Origin: G965218495 sp965262785
Lineage (GTDB): Bacteria > Bacteroidota > Rhodothermia > Rhodothermales > Bin80
Reading direction: 5' to 3'
Assembly (NCBI GenBank): GCA_965262785.1
Contig: OZ253559.1
Coordinates: forward strand, 2,604,001 to 2,668,000
DNA length: 64,000 nt
Shown in pieces: positions 1-9,086 of the stretch (positions are counted from its first letter, which is position 1; the number at the start of each line of letters is the position of its first letter). Below the pieces are notes generated by a model. That model did no database searches. It saw only the letters and a program-made list of their open reading frames with translations, and was not told the origin of the DNA. The position numbers and the translations under genes are program-made.

Positions 1-176
1 TGGCCGAAGATGGAAGCATCACGACTGTTGGAGCAGGTACTATTGATTTTGCGCCGATCTTCGCGCTTAGCGAGCAGGCCGGACTCCTGCACTTTTTTGT
101 CGAGCACGACCGCCCGGACGATCCGATGGGCACGATCACGAAGGGCTACGCTCACTTGTCGGCGCTCAAGTTCTGA
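1..176 (+). CDS. Sugar phosphate isomerase/epimerase, C-terminal fragment
   Basis: Only the last 57 codons are inside the window; the reading frame begins at base 3 and stops with TGA at 174-176. The visible end contains IDFAPIFALSEQAG and HFFVEHDRPDDP and finishes in a short helix GYAHLSALKF. This is the usual C-terminus of TIM-barrel xylose-isomerase-like proteins (AP endonuclease family 2), where the final strand carries a metal-site glutamate in a VEHD or VEQD segment. The gene lies 17 bases upstream of a Gfo/Idh/MocA oxidoreductase, a common pairing in sugar and inositol catabolism. Substrate unknown. Confidence 0.7.
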   Translation, partial: AEDGSITTVGAGTIDFAPIFALSEQAGLLHFFVEHDRPDDPMGTITKGYAHLSALKF

Positions 177-193
177 GGAACTCGGTAAGGAAT

Positions 194-1357
194 ATGCCAC
201 TAGGTAGAAGACTGCGGTACGCAATGGTGGGTGGTGGCCCGGGCGCATTCATCGGCGCAGTGCATCGTATGGCTGCCGCACTGGATGGGTCCATGGAGCT
301 GGTCGCCGGGGCATTTTCGTCCAATCCCGGCAAGTCGCGGCAGCAAGGGGCTACCCTGGGTCTTGACCCTGATCGGGTGTACGGGTCCTTTCAGGAGATG
401 GCGGACAAAGAGTCCGCTCGCGATGATGGTATTGATGTGGTGTCTATCGTGACGCCCAATCACATGCATTTCCCGGTGGCTAAGGCATTCCTGGAAGCGG
501 GGTATCACGTCATCTGCGACAAGCCGATGACTAATACGCTGGAGGATGCAGAAGCGCTATGCCAACTGGTCCGGCAGCAGGATGCGGTGTTTGCGCTTAC
601 GCACAACTATACTGGCTATCCAATGGTAAAGGAGGCACGCCATCTGGTACGTTCCGGCCGAATCGGTACCGTGCGGAAAGTCATTGTCGAATATCCGCAG
701 GGTTGGCTCGCCACACCCATCGAGCGTGGAGGCCACAAGCAGGCGGATTGGCGGACCGACCCGAAGCGTGCTGGCGCAGGTGCGCTCGGCGACATTGGTT
801 CCCACGCCGAAAACCTCGCGCGATACATCACGGGCCTGGAATTGGATGAGCTCTGTGCAGACGTAACCACGTTCGTCCCAGGGCGGCGAATTGATGACGA
901 CGTCAGCATGCTGGTGCACTACAAAGGCGGCGCGCATGGTGTGCTGCACGCCTCGCAAGTGTCTATAGGAGAGGAAAACAACCTCAACATTCGTGTACAT
1001 GGCTCTGAGGGATCACTCCAATGGTACCAGGAGCATCCCAACTGGCTATATCTGCGCGCGCTCACGGGCCCGGAGCAAGTTCTCAAGCGTGGCAATGACT
1101 ACCTTGCGCGCGTCACGCAGCAGGCCTCACGCCTTCCCAGTGGGCACCCTGAGGCCTTCCTTGAGGCTTTTGCGAACATATACGTAAATGCCGCCCGTAC
1201 TATTGCAGCAAAGATTGCCGGCGATGCGCCCGGGGAATTTGATATGGACTTCCCGTCGGTTCAAGATGGTGCACGCGGTGTACACTTTATCCTGACAGCA
1301 CTCGAGAGCGGGAGTCGGCGTGCATGGGTTGACGCTTGTTACACGCCTCCGGCCTAA
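194..1357 (+). CDS. Gfo/Idh/MocA family oxidoreductase (cytoplasmic type)
   Basis: A 387-residue protein with the two-domain layout of Gfo/Idh/MocA dehydrogenases. An N-terminal Rossmann fold carries the dinucleotide loop VGGGPGAFIGAVHR (about residues 13-26), and the family lysine appears in ICDKPMTNTLEDA (about 107-119). The C-terminal alpha/beta domain contains GALGDIGSHAENLARY, whose Asp and His are the usual catalytic or substrate-binding residues. There is no signal peptide, unlike the paralogues downstream, so it should act in the cytoplasm. Such enzymes oxidise or reduce a sugar or polyol hydroxyl with NAD(P). An AAGGA sequence lies only two bases before the ATG, a short spacing. The next isomerase follows 13 bases downstream. 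Substrate not predictable from sequence. Confidence 0.88.
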   Translation: MPLGRRLRYAMVGGGPGAFIGAVHRMAAALDGSMELVAGAFSSNPGKSRQQGATLGLDPDRVYGSFQEMADKESARDDGIDVVSIVTPNHMHFPVAKAFLEAGYHVICDKPMTNTLEDAEALCQLVRQQDAVFALTHNYTGYPMVKEARHLVRSGRIGTVRKVIVEYPQGWLATPIERGGHKQADWRTDPKRAGAGALGDIGSHAENLARYITGLELDELCADVTTFVPGRRIDDDVSMLVHYKGGAHGVLHASQVSIGEENNLNIRVHGSEGSLQWYQEHPNWLYLRALTGPEQVLKRGNDYLARVTQQASRLPSGHPEAFLEAFANIYVNAARTIAAKIAGDAPGEFDMDFPSVQDGARGVHFILTALESGSRRAWVDACYTPPA

Positions 1358-1370
1358 CTGATTGTATCTT

Positions 1371-2369
1371 ATGGCACGACCTGTTACGCTATTTACTGGT
1401 CAGTGGGCGGACCTTCCGCTCAAGACACTGGCCGCCAAAGCGGCTGCGTGGGGTTTTGACGGCTTGGAGTTGGCCTGTTGGGGCGACCACTTCGATGTGG
1501 CACGCGCCCTCAATGAGGAGAGCTATTGCCAAGGGCAGCGTGAACTGTTGGCACGTCATAACCTGTCGCTATTTGCGATCAGCAACCACCTTGTTGGTCA
1601 GGCGGTTTGTGACACAATTGATGTGCGACACAAGAGCATCCTGCCACCCCACGTCTGGGGAGACGGCAACCCCGAAGGGGTGCGTCAGCGCGCTTCGGAG
1701 GAGATGATGCAAACTGCGCGCGCTGCGGCGCGCCTGGGAGTCAAGGTGGTAAATGGCTTTACCGGCAGCAGCATTTGGCCGCTGCTATACTCGTTTCCAC
1801 CCAATGTGCCTGGGATGATCGAAGCCGGATACAAGGACTTCGCAACCCGGTGGAACCCCATCTTGGACGTGTTTGATGAGGTAGGCGTAAAGTTCGGACT
1901 GGAAGTTCATCCTACTGAAATCGCTTTTGACATTACCAGTGCCCATCGCGCGCTGGACGCGATTGGCCACCGTGAGGCATTTGGATTCAACTACGACCCA
2001 AGCCATTTCGGCTACCAGGGCGTGGACTATGTAGCGTTCATCGATGCGTTCGCCGACCGAATTTATCACGCGCACATGAAAGACGTCTGGTGGTCCGACC
2101 GTCCGACCGCAGCGGGTGTCTTTGGCGGACACACAGACTTTGGTCATTCCGACCGATTCTGGGACTTCCGTTCGATAGGGCGTGGCAAGATCGATTTCGA
2201 GGCGATCATACGCGCGCTGAATCGTGCAGGCTATTCAGGTCCCTTGTCCATCGAATGGGAAGATGGAGGCATGGACCGGGAGCATGGCGCAAAGGAGGCC
2301 TGCGCCTTTATGAAGCGAATTGACTTTAAGCCGTCAGCGGCAGCCTTTGATGCAGCGTTTGCGCAGTAG
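1371..2369 (+). CDS. Sugar phosphate isomerase/epimerase (TIM barrel)
   Basis: A 332-residue xylose-isomerase-like TIM barrel. The ATG at 1371 gives an N-terminus MARPVTLFTGQWADLPL that starts directly on the first barrel strand; an upstream TTG at 1362 is less likely. Metal-site positions seem to be present: FGLEVHPTEIAFD supplies a Glu and His, FNYDPSHFGYQG an Asp and His, YHAHMKDVWW a His and Lys, and LSIEWEDGGMD a late Glu. That pattern matches divalent-metal isomerases and epimerases such as the IolE/IolI relatives. It is cytoplasmic, with no signal peptide. It sits between an oxidoreductase and a lipoprotein gene whose start overlaps its 3' end by 20 bases, which implies one operon. Confidence 0.88.
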   Translation: MARPVTLFTGQWADLPLKTLAAKAAAWGFDGLELACWGDHFDVARALNEESYCQGQRELLARHNLSLFAISNHLVGQAVCDTIDVRHKSILPPHVWGDGNPEGVRQRASEEMMQTARAAARLGVKVVNGFTGSSIWPLLYSFPPNVPGMIEAGYKDFATRWNPILDVFDEVGVKFGLEVHPTEIAFDITSAHRALDAIGHREAFGFNYDPSHFGYQGVDYVAFIDAFADRIYHAHMKDVWWSDRPTAAGVFGGHTDFGHSDRFWDFRSIGRGKIDFEAIIRALNRAGYSGPLSIEWEDGGMDREHGAKEACAFMKRIDFKPSAAAFDAAFAQ

Positions 2370-3354
2370 CGCACCCTTCTGGATTTGGCTTGTGGCGGCA
2401 GGCTGTGCCACGCAAGTTGCACTGGTACCCACAGAGCCTCGTCCCTATGCTGAGGCCGTTGTCCTGCCCTCGATAGTAGAAACTATCCCTGGCACGGATG
2501 CCAGCTTTACGCTGATCGAGATTCCGGGCGGCACTTTCACGATGGGTAGCTCTGTGGATGAGTCCGAACGAGGCGAGGACGAAGGGCCACAGCGAGAAAT
2601 CACCGTGGCGCCATTCTTTATGGGTGCTCACGAGGTTCGCTATGATGCTTGGGCGATATACCGCTCGCGCGAGCGAGACAACGCAGTGGCGGCGCCTGGA
2701 GTAACGACATTCGATCCCGATATCACCGCGCGCCCGAGCCCACCGTACGAGGACCCGGCACACGGTATGGGCACGCTCGGCCATCCTGCGGTCGGCATGA
2801 CGCAGTGGGCCGCCCTGCAATTCGCACGATGGCTTTCGGAAAAGACTGGCCATTTTTTTCGCCTACCGACGGAGGCAGAGTGGGAATATGCCTGCCGTGC
2901 AGGCACGACCGCGCCCTTCAGCTTCAGCGACGACAGGCTGGATGCCCATGCGTGGTACATCGGCAATAGCGACGAGCAGTATCACCGAGTGGGAGAAAAG
3001 GAGCCCAACCCGTGGGGCTTGTATGACGTCCACGGCAATGTGGCTGAATGGACCCTGGATGAATACGACGCAACCTTCTACAGAGACATGCAGGCGGAGA
3101 ATCCATGGTCGTTTCCCACCCGCCTGTACCCGCGCACTGTGCGCGGTGGCGCCTACGATGACGACCCTGGGTCACTGCGTTGTGCTGCGCGCCTGCGGTC
3201 CAGCGCCGAATGGAAGCGGCGTGACCCGCAGATTCCGAAGAGCATGTGGTGGAATACAGATTCGCCATTTGTTGGCTTCCGGCTCGTGCGTCCGGTAAAC
3301 CCCCCGACACCAGATGAGCAGGCCGAGTTTTGGTCCATCGTTTTGGGTGGGTGA
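2350..3354 (+). CDS. SUMF1/formylglycine-generating-enzyme-fold lipoprotein
   Basis: A 334-residue protein of the FGE-sulfatase (SUMF1) fold. The ATG at 2350 gives a basic start MQRLRSS, a hydrophobic segment and a lipobox-like LVAAGC, so it should be a periplasm-facing lipoprotein; the longer TTG start at 2320 would spoil this signal. Family landmarks in order are IPGGTFTMGSS, VGMTQWAALQFARWLS, FRLPTEAEWEYACRAG, GLYDVHGNVAEW, RTVRGGAYDDDP and a final GFRLVRP. True formylglycine-generating enzymes have two cysteines soon after the RGGS motif. Here that region reads RGGAYDDDPGSLRCAARL with only one Cys, so sulfatase activation is unlikely and a binding or other enzymatic role is more probable. 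No sulfatase gene is in the window. Confidence 0.85.
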   Translation: MQRLRSSAPFWIWLVAAGCATQVALVPTEPRPYAEAVVLPSIVETIPGTDASFTLIEIPGGTFTMGSSVDESERGEDEGPQREITVAPFFMGAHEVRYDAWAIYRSRERDNAVAAPGVTTFDPDITARPSPPYEDPAHGMGTLGHPAVGMTQWAALQFARWLSEKTGHFFRLPTEAEWEYACRAGTTAPFSFSDDRLDAHAWYIGNSDEQYHRVGEKEPNPWGLYDVHGNVAEWTLDEYDATFYRDMQAENPWSFPTRLYPRTVRGGAYDDDPGSLRCAARLRSSAEWKRRDPQIPKSMWWNTDSPFVGFRLVRPVNPPTPDEQAEFWSIVLGG

Positions 3355-3411
3355 CAAAGTCAGGTTTTTGTTAAGTTCCATCGTCTATTCACCTAAGCAA
3401 AGAGGCACACT

Positions 3412-4770
3412 ATGAATGACTCCAAGAGCGTCAGCCACATGTCGCGGCGTGACTTTGTTAAGGGCGGCGCCACCGCTGTTGTGGGTTCGGCAATGGCCAG
3501 CCAGTTCCCGCTAAAGGCCAGCGCATTCTATGGACTTGATGACACCATCCGTGTGGGGCTGATTGGCTGTGGTGGCCGTGGGACCGGTGCTGCTGTTCAG
3601 GCGCTGCGCGCTGCGCCCAATACCAAGTTGGTTGCGATGGCCGATGCATTTGCTGACCGCATCGATGAGAGCTACACCAACATGAAGGGCATGAAGGAGG
3701 ACGGCAAAGATGTGACCGCGCAGATCGATGTTCCGGCAGAGATGCGCTTTGACGGTTTTGATGGATACAAGAAGGTTATCGAAAACTCAGATCTCGTCAT
3801 CCTGACGACGCCTCCAGGCTTTAGGCCCATTCACTTTGATGCGGCGGTCGAGGCTGGCAAGCAAATCTTCATGGAGAAGCCGCTGGCGACGGACGCCCCC
3901 GGCGTACGTCAGATTCTCGCCACCGCTGAGAAGGCGAAGGCCAAGAAGCTTAACGTGGTCGTCGGCCTGCAGCGTCACTACCAGACGGTATATCGTGAGT
4001 GGGTCAAGCGTCTGCATGATGGCATGATTGGCGACATCCTAGTTGGCCGCGTGTACTGGAACAGCGGCGGCGTGTGGGTACGTGGGCGCAAGGAGTACGA
4101 AGAGCGGGCCGGCCGTCCACTTACGGAGATGGAATACCAGATGCGCAACTGGTATTACTTTAACTGGTTGTGTGGTGACCATATCGTGGAGCAACACATA
4201 CACAACATTGATGTAGGAAACTGGGTCATGCAGGGTCATCCTGTCAAGGCGCAAGGGCAGGGTGGCCGCCTTACGCGCACCGGGAAAGACCACGGCGAGA
4301 TTTTCGACCACCACTATGTTGAATTCGAGTACTCCGGTGGTCGGCGCGTCCTGAGTCAGTGCCGTCACTTCGAGAACTGCGCCAACAACGTGTCTGAAGG
4401 ATTCCATGGCAGCAAGGGCACGGCACCCATTAGGGGTGAGATTCTGGGGCCAGGAGGTGAAGTGTTGTTCAAGCACCAGGGCAAGGGCGACCCCAATCCA
4501 TACCAGGTTGAGCATAACGATCTGTTTGCGGCGATCAATGCGGGCGAGTACAAATTTGCGGACACCGAAAACGGGGCCATCGCCACCATGTGCGCGATAA
4601 TGGGGCGCATGGCGACCTATTCCGGCCAGGAGATTACGTGGGATGAAGCCCTGAATTCGAAGGTCAGCCTGATGCCGGACACGTTTGCGTGGGATGCGGA
4701 ACCGCCTGTGATGCCAGATTCAAAAGGAAACTATCCGGTGCCGATGCCTGGCGTGTCTGTCGCAATGTGA
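3412..4770 (+). CDS. Tat-exported Gfo/Idh/MocA oxidoreductase
   Basis: A 452-residue dehydrogenase that starts at ATG 3412 behind AGAGG (3401-3405). The N-terminus contains MSRRDFVKGGATAVVG, a textbook twin-arginine signal, so the enzyme is exported folded with its nicotinamide cofactor. The Rossmann loop is GLIGCGGRGTGAAVQAL, and the catalytic-lysine motif is FMEKPLATD. A long C-terminal domain contains NWYYFNWLCGDHIVEQHIHN, a signature of this periplasmic subfamily. It is clearly paralogous to the gene at 7782, which shares nearly the same WYYF.WL.GDHIVEQ stretch. The stop overlaps the start of the ApbE gene, so the two are probably co-translated. Substrate is likely a sugar or glycoside; this is inference. 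Confidence 0.9.
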   Translation: MNDSKSVSHMSRRDFVKGGATAVVGSAMASQFPLKASAFYGLDDTIRVGLIGCGGRGTGAAVQALRAAPNTKLVAMADAFADRIDESYTNMKGMKEDGKDVTAQIDVPAEMRFDGFDGYKKVIENSDLVILTTPPGFRPIHFDAAVEAGKQIFMEKPLATDAPGVRQILATAEKAKAKKLNVVVGLQRHYQTVYREWVKRLHDGMIGDILVGRVYWNSGGVWVRGRKEYEERAGRPLTEMEYQMRNWYYFNWLCGDHIVEQHIHNIDVGNWVMQGHPVKAQGQGGRLTRTGKDHGEIFDHHYVEFEYSGGRRVLSQCRHFENCANNVSEGFHGSKGTAPIRGEILGPGGEVLFKHQGKGDPNPYQVEHNDLFAAINAGEYKFADTENGAIATMCAIMGRMATYSGQEITWDEALNSKVSLMPDTFAWDAEPPVMPDSKGNYPVPMPGVSVAM

Positions 4771-5768
4771 GTCGGTCTTTAAGCGCTGCACTTTGCGTTT
4801 CTGCCTTGATTGCTGTGCCGTTGACAGCCCAGGACCTGCAGCGGTTTGCGTTTGGCCGCTCGCAGATGGGGACGCAATTCAGCGTCGTTGTTCTTGCTTC
4901 TGACAGTTTGCTTGCGCAGAAGGGAGCGGAGGCTGCCTTTGCTCGTATTGACACACTGAACGGGCGGCTGAGCGACTATCTTTCCGGCAGCGAGCTTTCA
5001 CGGCTGTCCGGCACAGCCGGCAGTGGAAAGGCTGTTCCCGTAAGCGACGACCTGTGGACCGTACTGAATGAGGCGCAGCGGGTAGCTCGCCTTACGGACG
5101 GGCACTTTGACCCGACCCTGGGCCCCCTTACGCGCCTTTGGCGATGGGCCTTTCGGCGAAACATGTTTCCGCCTGCAGCGGACCTCGAGGTGGCACGTAC
5201 ACTCGTGGGCCATCAGTTCTTGATCCTGGAAGCGAATGACCGTACGGTGAGGCTTGCCCAGCGCGGTATGCGGCTGGACCTGGGGGGCATTGCCAAGGGC
5301 TTTGCTGCTGACGAGGCCCTGAAGGTTCTTGAGGCAAATGCACTTCCGCACGCTGTAGTTGATGCCGGCGGAGACATTGCGCTGGGTGCCGCCCCGCCTG
5401 ATTCGGCGGGATGGACCGTAGCACTCGAGCCTGCTGGTGAAGTGTTTTTGGCCGGCTGTGGCATTGCTACATCCGGGTCCAGATACCGGTACATAGAGCA
5501 AGACGGCGTACGGTACTCGCACATCCTAGACCCGCGCACGGGCATGGGAGTGACCCACGAGCGTACGGTTGCGGTGATTGCACCTACGGCCATGGAAGCC
5601 GATGCTCTGGCATCTGCGGCTAGCGTGATGACGAAAGGTGAGCTGCAGTCGTACGCCGACAGCTTTGGAGCCAGAGTCTGTAATGCCGAACGGGGTGGCG
5701 GGGAATCTGGTGTTGATCACTGCATCGAAACGTGTCGCCAGTCCAGCATTGGGATTATAATCTGGTAG
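4767..5768 (+). CDS. apbE: FAD:protein FMN transferase (ApbE family), exported
   Basis: A 333-residue ApbE-type flavin transferase, which links FMN to a Thr or Ser of exported flavoproteins. I chose the GTG at 4767, which overlaps the preceding stop (GTGA) and yields a signal peptide ending near VPLTAQ. Family motifs in order: GRSQMGTQFSV, a diagnostic DPTLGPLTRLWRW, the metal/FAD-site RLDLGGIAKGFAADEAL, VVDAGGDIALG, ATSGSRYRY, SHILDPRTG and TAMEADALASAASVM. The last roughly 35 residues are unusual, rich in Cys, Gly and Ile, with no family counterpart I recognise. The target flavoprotein is not evident nearby. Translational overlap with a Tat-exported oxidoreductase suggests shared expression rather than direct modification. 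Confidence 0.9.
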   Translation: MSRSLSAALCVSALIAVPLTAQDLQRFAFGRSQMGTQFSVVVLASDSLLAQKGAEAAFARIDTLNGRLSDYLSGSELSRLSGTAGSGKAVPVSDDLWTVLNEAQRVARLTDGHFDPTLGPLTRLWRWAFRRNMFPPAADLEVARTLVGHQFLILEANDRTVRLAQRGMRLDLGGIAKGFAADEALKVLEANALPHAVVDAGGDIALGAAPPDSAGWTVALEPAGEVFLAGCGIATSGSRYRYIEQDGVRYSHILDPRTGMGVTHERTVAVIAPTAMEADALASAASVMTKGELQSYADSFGARVCNAERGGGESGVDHCIETCRQSSIGIIIW

Positions 5769-6259
5769 CTTCCTGGCACAAGCGTGCACGCAATATTTGA
5801 AAAAAGACGGTCAGTCATCTTCCCGATAGCCGTGCGAGAACAGCCCCCATCACCAGGCATAGCCGGCACGCGGCTGCAGCGCGGCGTGCCATTTGCTTTG
5901 CAAGGAATTGCGCAGGCCTAATATTACGCAGCTGTCCCGGCTGCAATGCGTTTGCACGTGACGAGCGTCTCACTGCCGCCTTTCCAGTGTTTGGAGGCTG
6001 CTGCCTATAGCTGACTTGAAGGTTAACAGCATGCAGGCTACGGTACCTGACCGGAATGGGATAAGCGCGATGCCGTACTTTTTCAGCAGGATGTGTCCCA
6101 GTTGTGCCCGCGCTGATTTATGATGGCCTTTACAATGTTCGCTGGAAGAATGGATGGAGACGCAGTCCAATGTGAAGCGCAACTCTGAAGACGTTGTTTT
6201 GATGCAGTCACGCCGGTGCACCTGCCCCTTCTCTAGGCGAGGTGGCCACAATTAGCCGG
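5769..6259. other. Gene-poor stretch of about 490 bases
   Basis: No reading frame here has recognisable protein motifs, and the frames that stay open are short and rich in Cys, His and Arg as expected by chance in G+C-rich DNA. I see no clear terminator, tRNA or repeat. It separates the oxidoreductase/apbE pair from the methyltransferase-like gene and may hold promoters for the latter. Confidence 0.5.
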
Positions 6260-6877
6260 ATGTTTCGCAAAAAGCCCATTACCGTCCCGGACATGCCCCA
6301 CCTGGTGGGCAAGGACCAAGCACTCTTTCTGTCAGCGTTGGAGCAAGCTGCACGCTACCTCGAGTACGGGGCCGGCGGCAGTACCGTTGCTGCTGCAAAA
6401 CAGGGCGTGGAAACAGTCTGCGTTGAGAGCGACAGAAGATTCGCCGACGCGGTAGACTCCAAGATCCGGCCTTTGGACCACCGAGTGGCACTGCAATACG
6501 TGGACATCGGCCCCACGGGCCGTTGGGGGCGGCCGCTAAAGGTCTTCGCAACACCCAAGAGGCGGCGCCGATATCCGAACTACGTATATGCACCGGATCG
6601 CTACGCAGCAAGCGGATTTTTCGACCTCATCCTGATTGACGGACGATTTAGGATAGCCTGCGCGTTGTATGCATTCCGCAGGGCGACGGAGGCACGTGCA
6701 CCGAGCCTAATTTGCTTCGACGATTACAGGCTGCGGCGTGAATACCGCGCCGTGGAGAAATACTGCGAGCCTGAATCGGTAGGTGACAACATGGCGTTTT
6801 TCCGGCCTGCACGCACCGGTCTGTTGCTGCTGCCGAAAGAGGAAGACATCCTGACCCACTGCAGAAGTGCACTTTGA
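6260..6877 (+). CDS. Putative class I SAM-dependent methyltransferase-like protein
   Basis: A 205-residue protein read from ATG 6260; an upstream GTG at 6242 is also in frame. The segment YLEYGAGGSTVAAAK (about residues 33-47) resembles motif I of Rossmann-fold methyltransferases, followed by VETVCVESDRRFADAV as the acidic second strand, and FDLILIDGRFRIACALYA as the fourth strand where the substrate or cofactor is met. Similar short proteins are annotated as methyltransferases acting on unknown small molecules or surface glycans. No signal peptide. It stands alone, with long gene-poor DNA on both sides, so context gives no substrate. The family call is moderate; enzymatic activity is inferred only. 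Confidence 0.6.
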   Translation: MFRKKPITVPDMPHLVGKDQALFLSALEQAARYLEYGAGGSTVAAAKQGVETVCVESDRRFADAVDSKIRPLDHRVALQYVDIGPTGRWGRPLKVFATPKRRRRYPNYVYAPDRYAASGFFDLILIDGRFRIACALYAFRRATEARAPSLICFDDYRLRREYRAVEKYCEPESVGDNMAFFRPARTGLLLLPKEEDILTHCRSAL

Positions 6878-7781
6878 GAGGGGTGCCCGTAACTGGCCAG
6901 CTCCGGTTTTAACAATTGCCGCCTATCACATGGGCGGAATCAGCTGCCGGACCGCAAGCTTTCTGCAAGAGCACTACGCCGAATGCTTCGCATGTGCGCG
7001 TTAGCACCAACAGAGCCGCCCCCATTTTCGTGCGATTCTTCTTGCTTGTGGTGCGCCCTTCCACATACAGACATGCAAACGCAACCGCAATTGTGCGGCG
7101 TCGCCCTGCTGCAGAGACGCAGGTGCCTGCATGCTACTGGGTTGAGAGCTTCGCCGCGCTAATTCCGCGGTCCACCAGTCTGCTGGCGGGATAGCACATA
7201 GCAGCTACAGCGTGCACAATACGCGGCATAACGACAGCCCGCGTGCTGGATCGTGCGTAGTGCAGAAGAATTTGCGGTGCCAACTTGAGGTATTGCCTTT
7301 CGCGCCTATGCAACCTGCGCCCTTGCCAGCTCAGTGAAGGCGTGATGCCAGACAGGGCTCTCCCAAGCTGCCTTCTGGCGGAATGAGCGGCTGGAGCTGG
7401 CGCGTCCAATTCGGCAGGCGAATTCCGGGTCCCATCCTCGTCCGGCAAGCTTAGGCGCGATTTCGTGCCATGTTCGACCATCCTGATTTACGGATTGGAA
7501 TGCCATAGCGTCTCATCAGCCAGGGGCCGGCCTATCTGGCGCACAATGCCAGCCCTTCGCATGGAATTGCTTTACCTTCAGTCCGCCCCCCGGTGGTGCC
7601 TACGATGGGCACTCATTAGTGCATAATCCTGCTGCGACCGTGTTCGCCGCGTTGTCTTTGACCGTTTTCATGTATGCAACGGTGCGTCCGGCTTCTTTTT
7701 GCTTGCCCACCGGTATAGGGACAAGCGCAGTTAAACCGGCGCTTCCTATATTAGACGCACTCGCTACAGCCGGACATTTCT
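6878..7781. other. Gene-poor stretch of about 900 bases
   Basis: Several frames stay open for 60-110 codons on either strand, but none shows a credible start, hydrophobic core pattern or family motif. I found no tRNA, inverted repeat or terminator. In a genome that otherwise packs genes with overlapping stops, this much unassigned DNA may be a decayed gene or an old insertion site. The last 50-100 bases should contain the promoter of the oxidoreductase at 7782. Confidence 0.5.
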
Positions 7782-9086
7782 ATGACAGACCGTTCTCACC
7801 TCTCGCGCCGGAATTTCTTGAAGGTTTCGGCCGCTACCACCGCTGGCCTCATGGCCACCGGCAATTTTGCCTATGCCGCTGGAGGGGATGCCCTTCGAGT
7901 CGGTCTTGTCGGATGTGGAGGACGTGGTACGGGCGCAGCTCGTGACGCCGTGGTCGGCGCAGAAAACGTTCAGATCGTGGCCATGGCCGACCTTTTCGAA
8001 GATCGCCTTGATAGGTCTATGGAAGGGCTGAAACAGGAGATCGGAGAAGCCTTGCAGGTAGACAGTTCGCACCGATTTGTAGGTTTTGACGCCTACAAGG
8101 GGGTGATGGCGAGCGACGTTGACATGGTGATTCTCGCAACGCCGCCTGGATTCAGGCCAGTGCATTTCCAAGCTGCCATTGAGGCTGGCAAGCATGTCTT
8201 CATGGAGAAACCCGTTTCCGTTGATGTAGCGGGTGCACTGAAGATCATGGAAGCTGGTGACCTGGCGACTGAGAAGGGTCTTTCCGTCGTGGCCGGTACG
8301 CTATATCGCCGCCAGCCGAGCTTCGTCGAAGCCGTAAAGCGCATTCATGCTGGTACGATAGGCAAGATCGTGTCGGCTCAAGAGTACTACATGACAGGGC
8401 CAATATGGCTTAGGCCACGCAAGCCTGGGATGTCGGACATGGAATGGCAGTGCCGGAATTGGTATTACTTCACTTGGCTTTCTGGAGATCACATTGTAGA
8501 GCAGTTTGTTCACAACCTCGACGTGATTAACTGGGTGTTTCAGGCGCACCCAGAGTCCTGTATTGCGATGGGAGGGCGTATTGAGCGCGTCGATCCCTCA
8601 TACGGCCACATTTATGATCATTTCAGCGTCGAGTACGTGTATCCGGGCGGCGCGCGTGTTGAGGCCAAGTGCCGGCAGTTTGTCGAAGGTACGCGGCGCG
8701 TAACCAACAGGGTCGTTGGCACAGAAGGCACAGCTGAGCTCCATCCCAGGCACTCCAAGCTGGTCTCACACGACGGGGAAACCCTCTTCGAAATGACGGA
8801 GCCCGGCCTGAATGCCTACGTCCAGGAGCATACCGATCTAATCAATGCCATTCGTACGGGTTCACCGATTAACGAGTCACACCAGATCGCAGAAAGCACA
8901 TTGACGGCCGTTCTCGGCCGCGAAAGCGCCTATACCGGACACGAGCTTACCTGGGAGGCGCTCATGAGCTCCGGGCTTGATCTGGTGCCGCGCAGCTTTG
9001 CCTTTGGATCGATGCCATTCCCGGGTGTGCCGGTGCCGGGCAGGACGCAGCTGGCGCGTGCGCCTTGGGCCGAGGCAAGCCCATGA
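7782..9086 (+). CDS. Tat-exported Gfo/Idh/MocA oxidoreductase (second copy)
   Basis: A 434-residue paralogue of the gene at 3412. The start HLSRRNFLKVSAATTAGLMA is a twin-arginine signal. The Rossmann loop is GLVGCGGRGTGAARDAV, the catalytic lysine lies in FMEKPVSVDVAGALK, and the C-terminal domain repeats NWYYFTWLSGDHIVEQFVHN. The protein ends with a Pro-rich tail. Its TGA stop overlaps the ATG of the next gene (ATGA at 9083-9086). The three genes that follow are all Tat-exported TIM barrels, so this is the dehydrogenase of a four-gene periplasmic cassette. A likely chemistry is reversible oxidation of a sugar hydroxyl to a keto-sugar that the barrels then rearrange; this is inference from family and context. 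Confidence 0.9.
   Translation: MTDRSHLSRRNFLKVSAATTAGLMATGNFAYAAGGDALRVGLVGCGGRGTGAARDAVVGAENVQIVAMADLFEDRLDRSMEGLKQEIGEALQVDSSHRFVGFDAYKGVMASDVDMVILATPPGFRPVHFQAAIEAGKHVFMEKPVSVDVAGALKIMEAGDLATEKGLSVVAGTLYRRQPSFVEAVKRIHAGTIGKIVSAQEYYMTGPIWLRPRKPGMSDMEWQCRNWYYFTWLSGDHIVEQFVHNLDVINWVFQAHPESCIAMGGRIERVDPSYGHIYDHFSVEYVYPGGARVEAKCRQFVEGTRRVTNRVVGTEGTAELHPRHSKLVSHDGETLFEMTEPGLNAYVQEHTDLINAIRTGSPINESHQIAESTLTAVLGRESAYTGHELTWEALMSSGLDLVPRSFAFGSMPFPGVPVPGRTQLARAPWAEASP

Noticed and set aside
7134..7506. Overlapping minus-strand frames of 66-115 codons
   Set aside because: No family resemblance, no hydrophobic pattern and no ribosome site.
7619..7945. 108-codon plus-strand frame before and into the oxidoreductase at 7782
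   Set aside because: Its second half is the wrong frame of the true Tat-signal gene.
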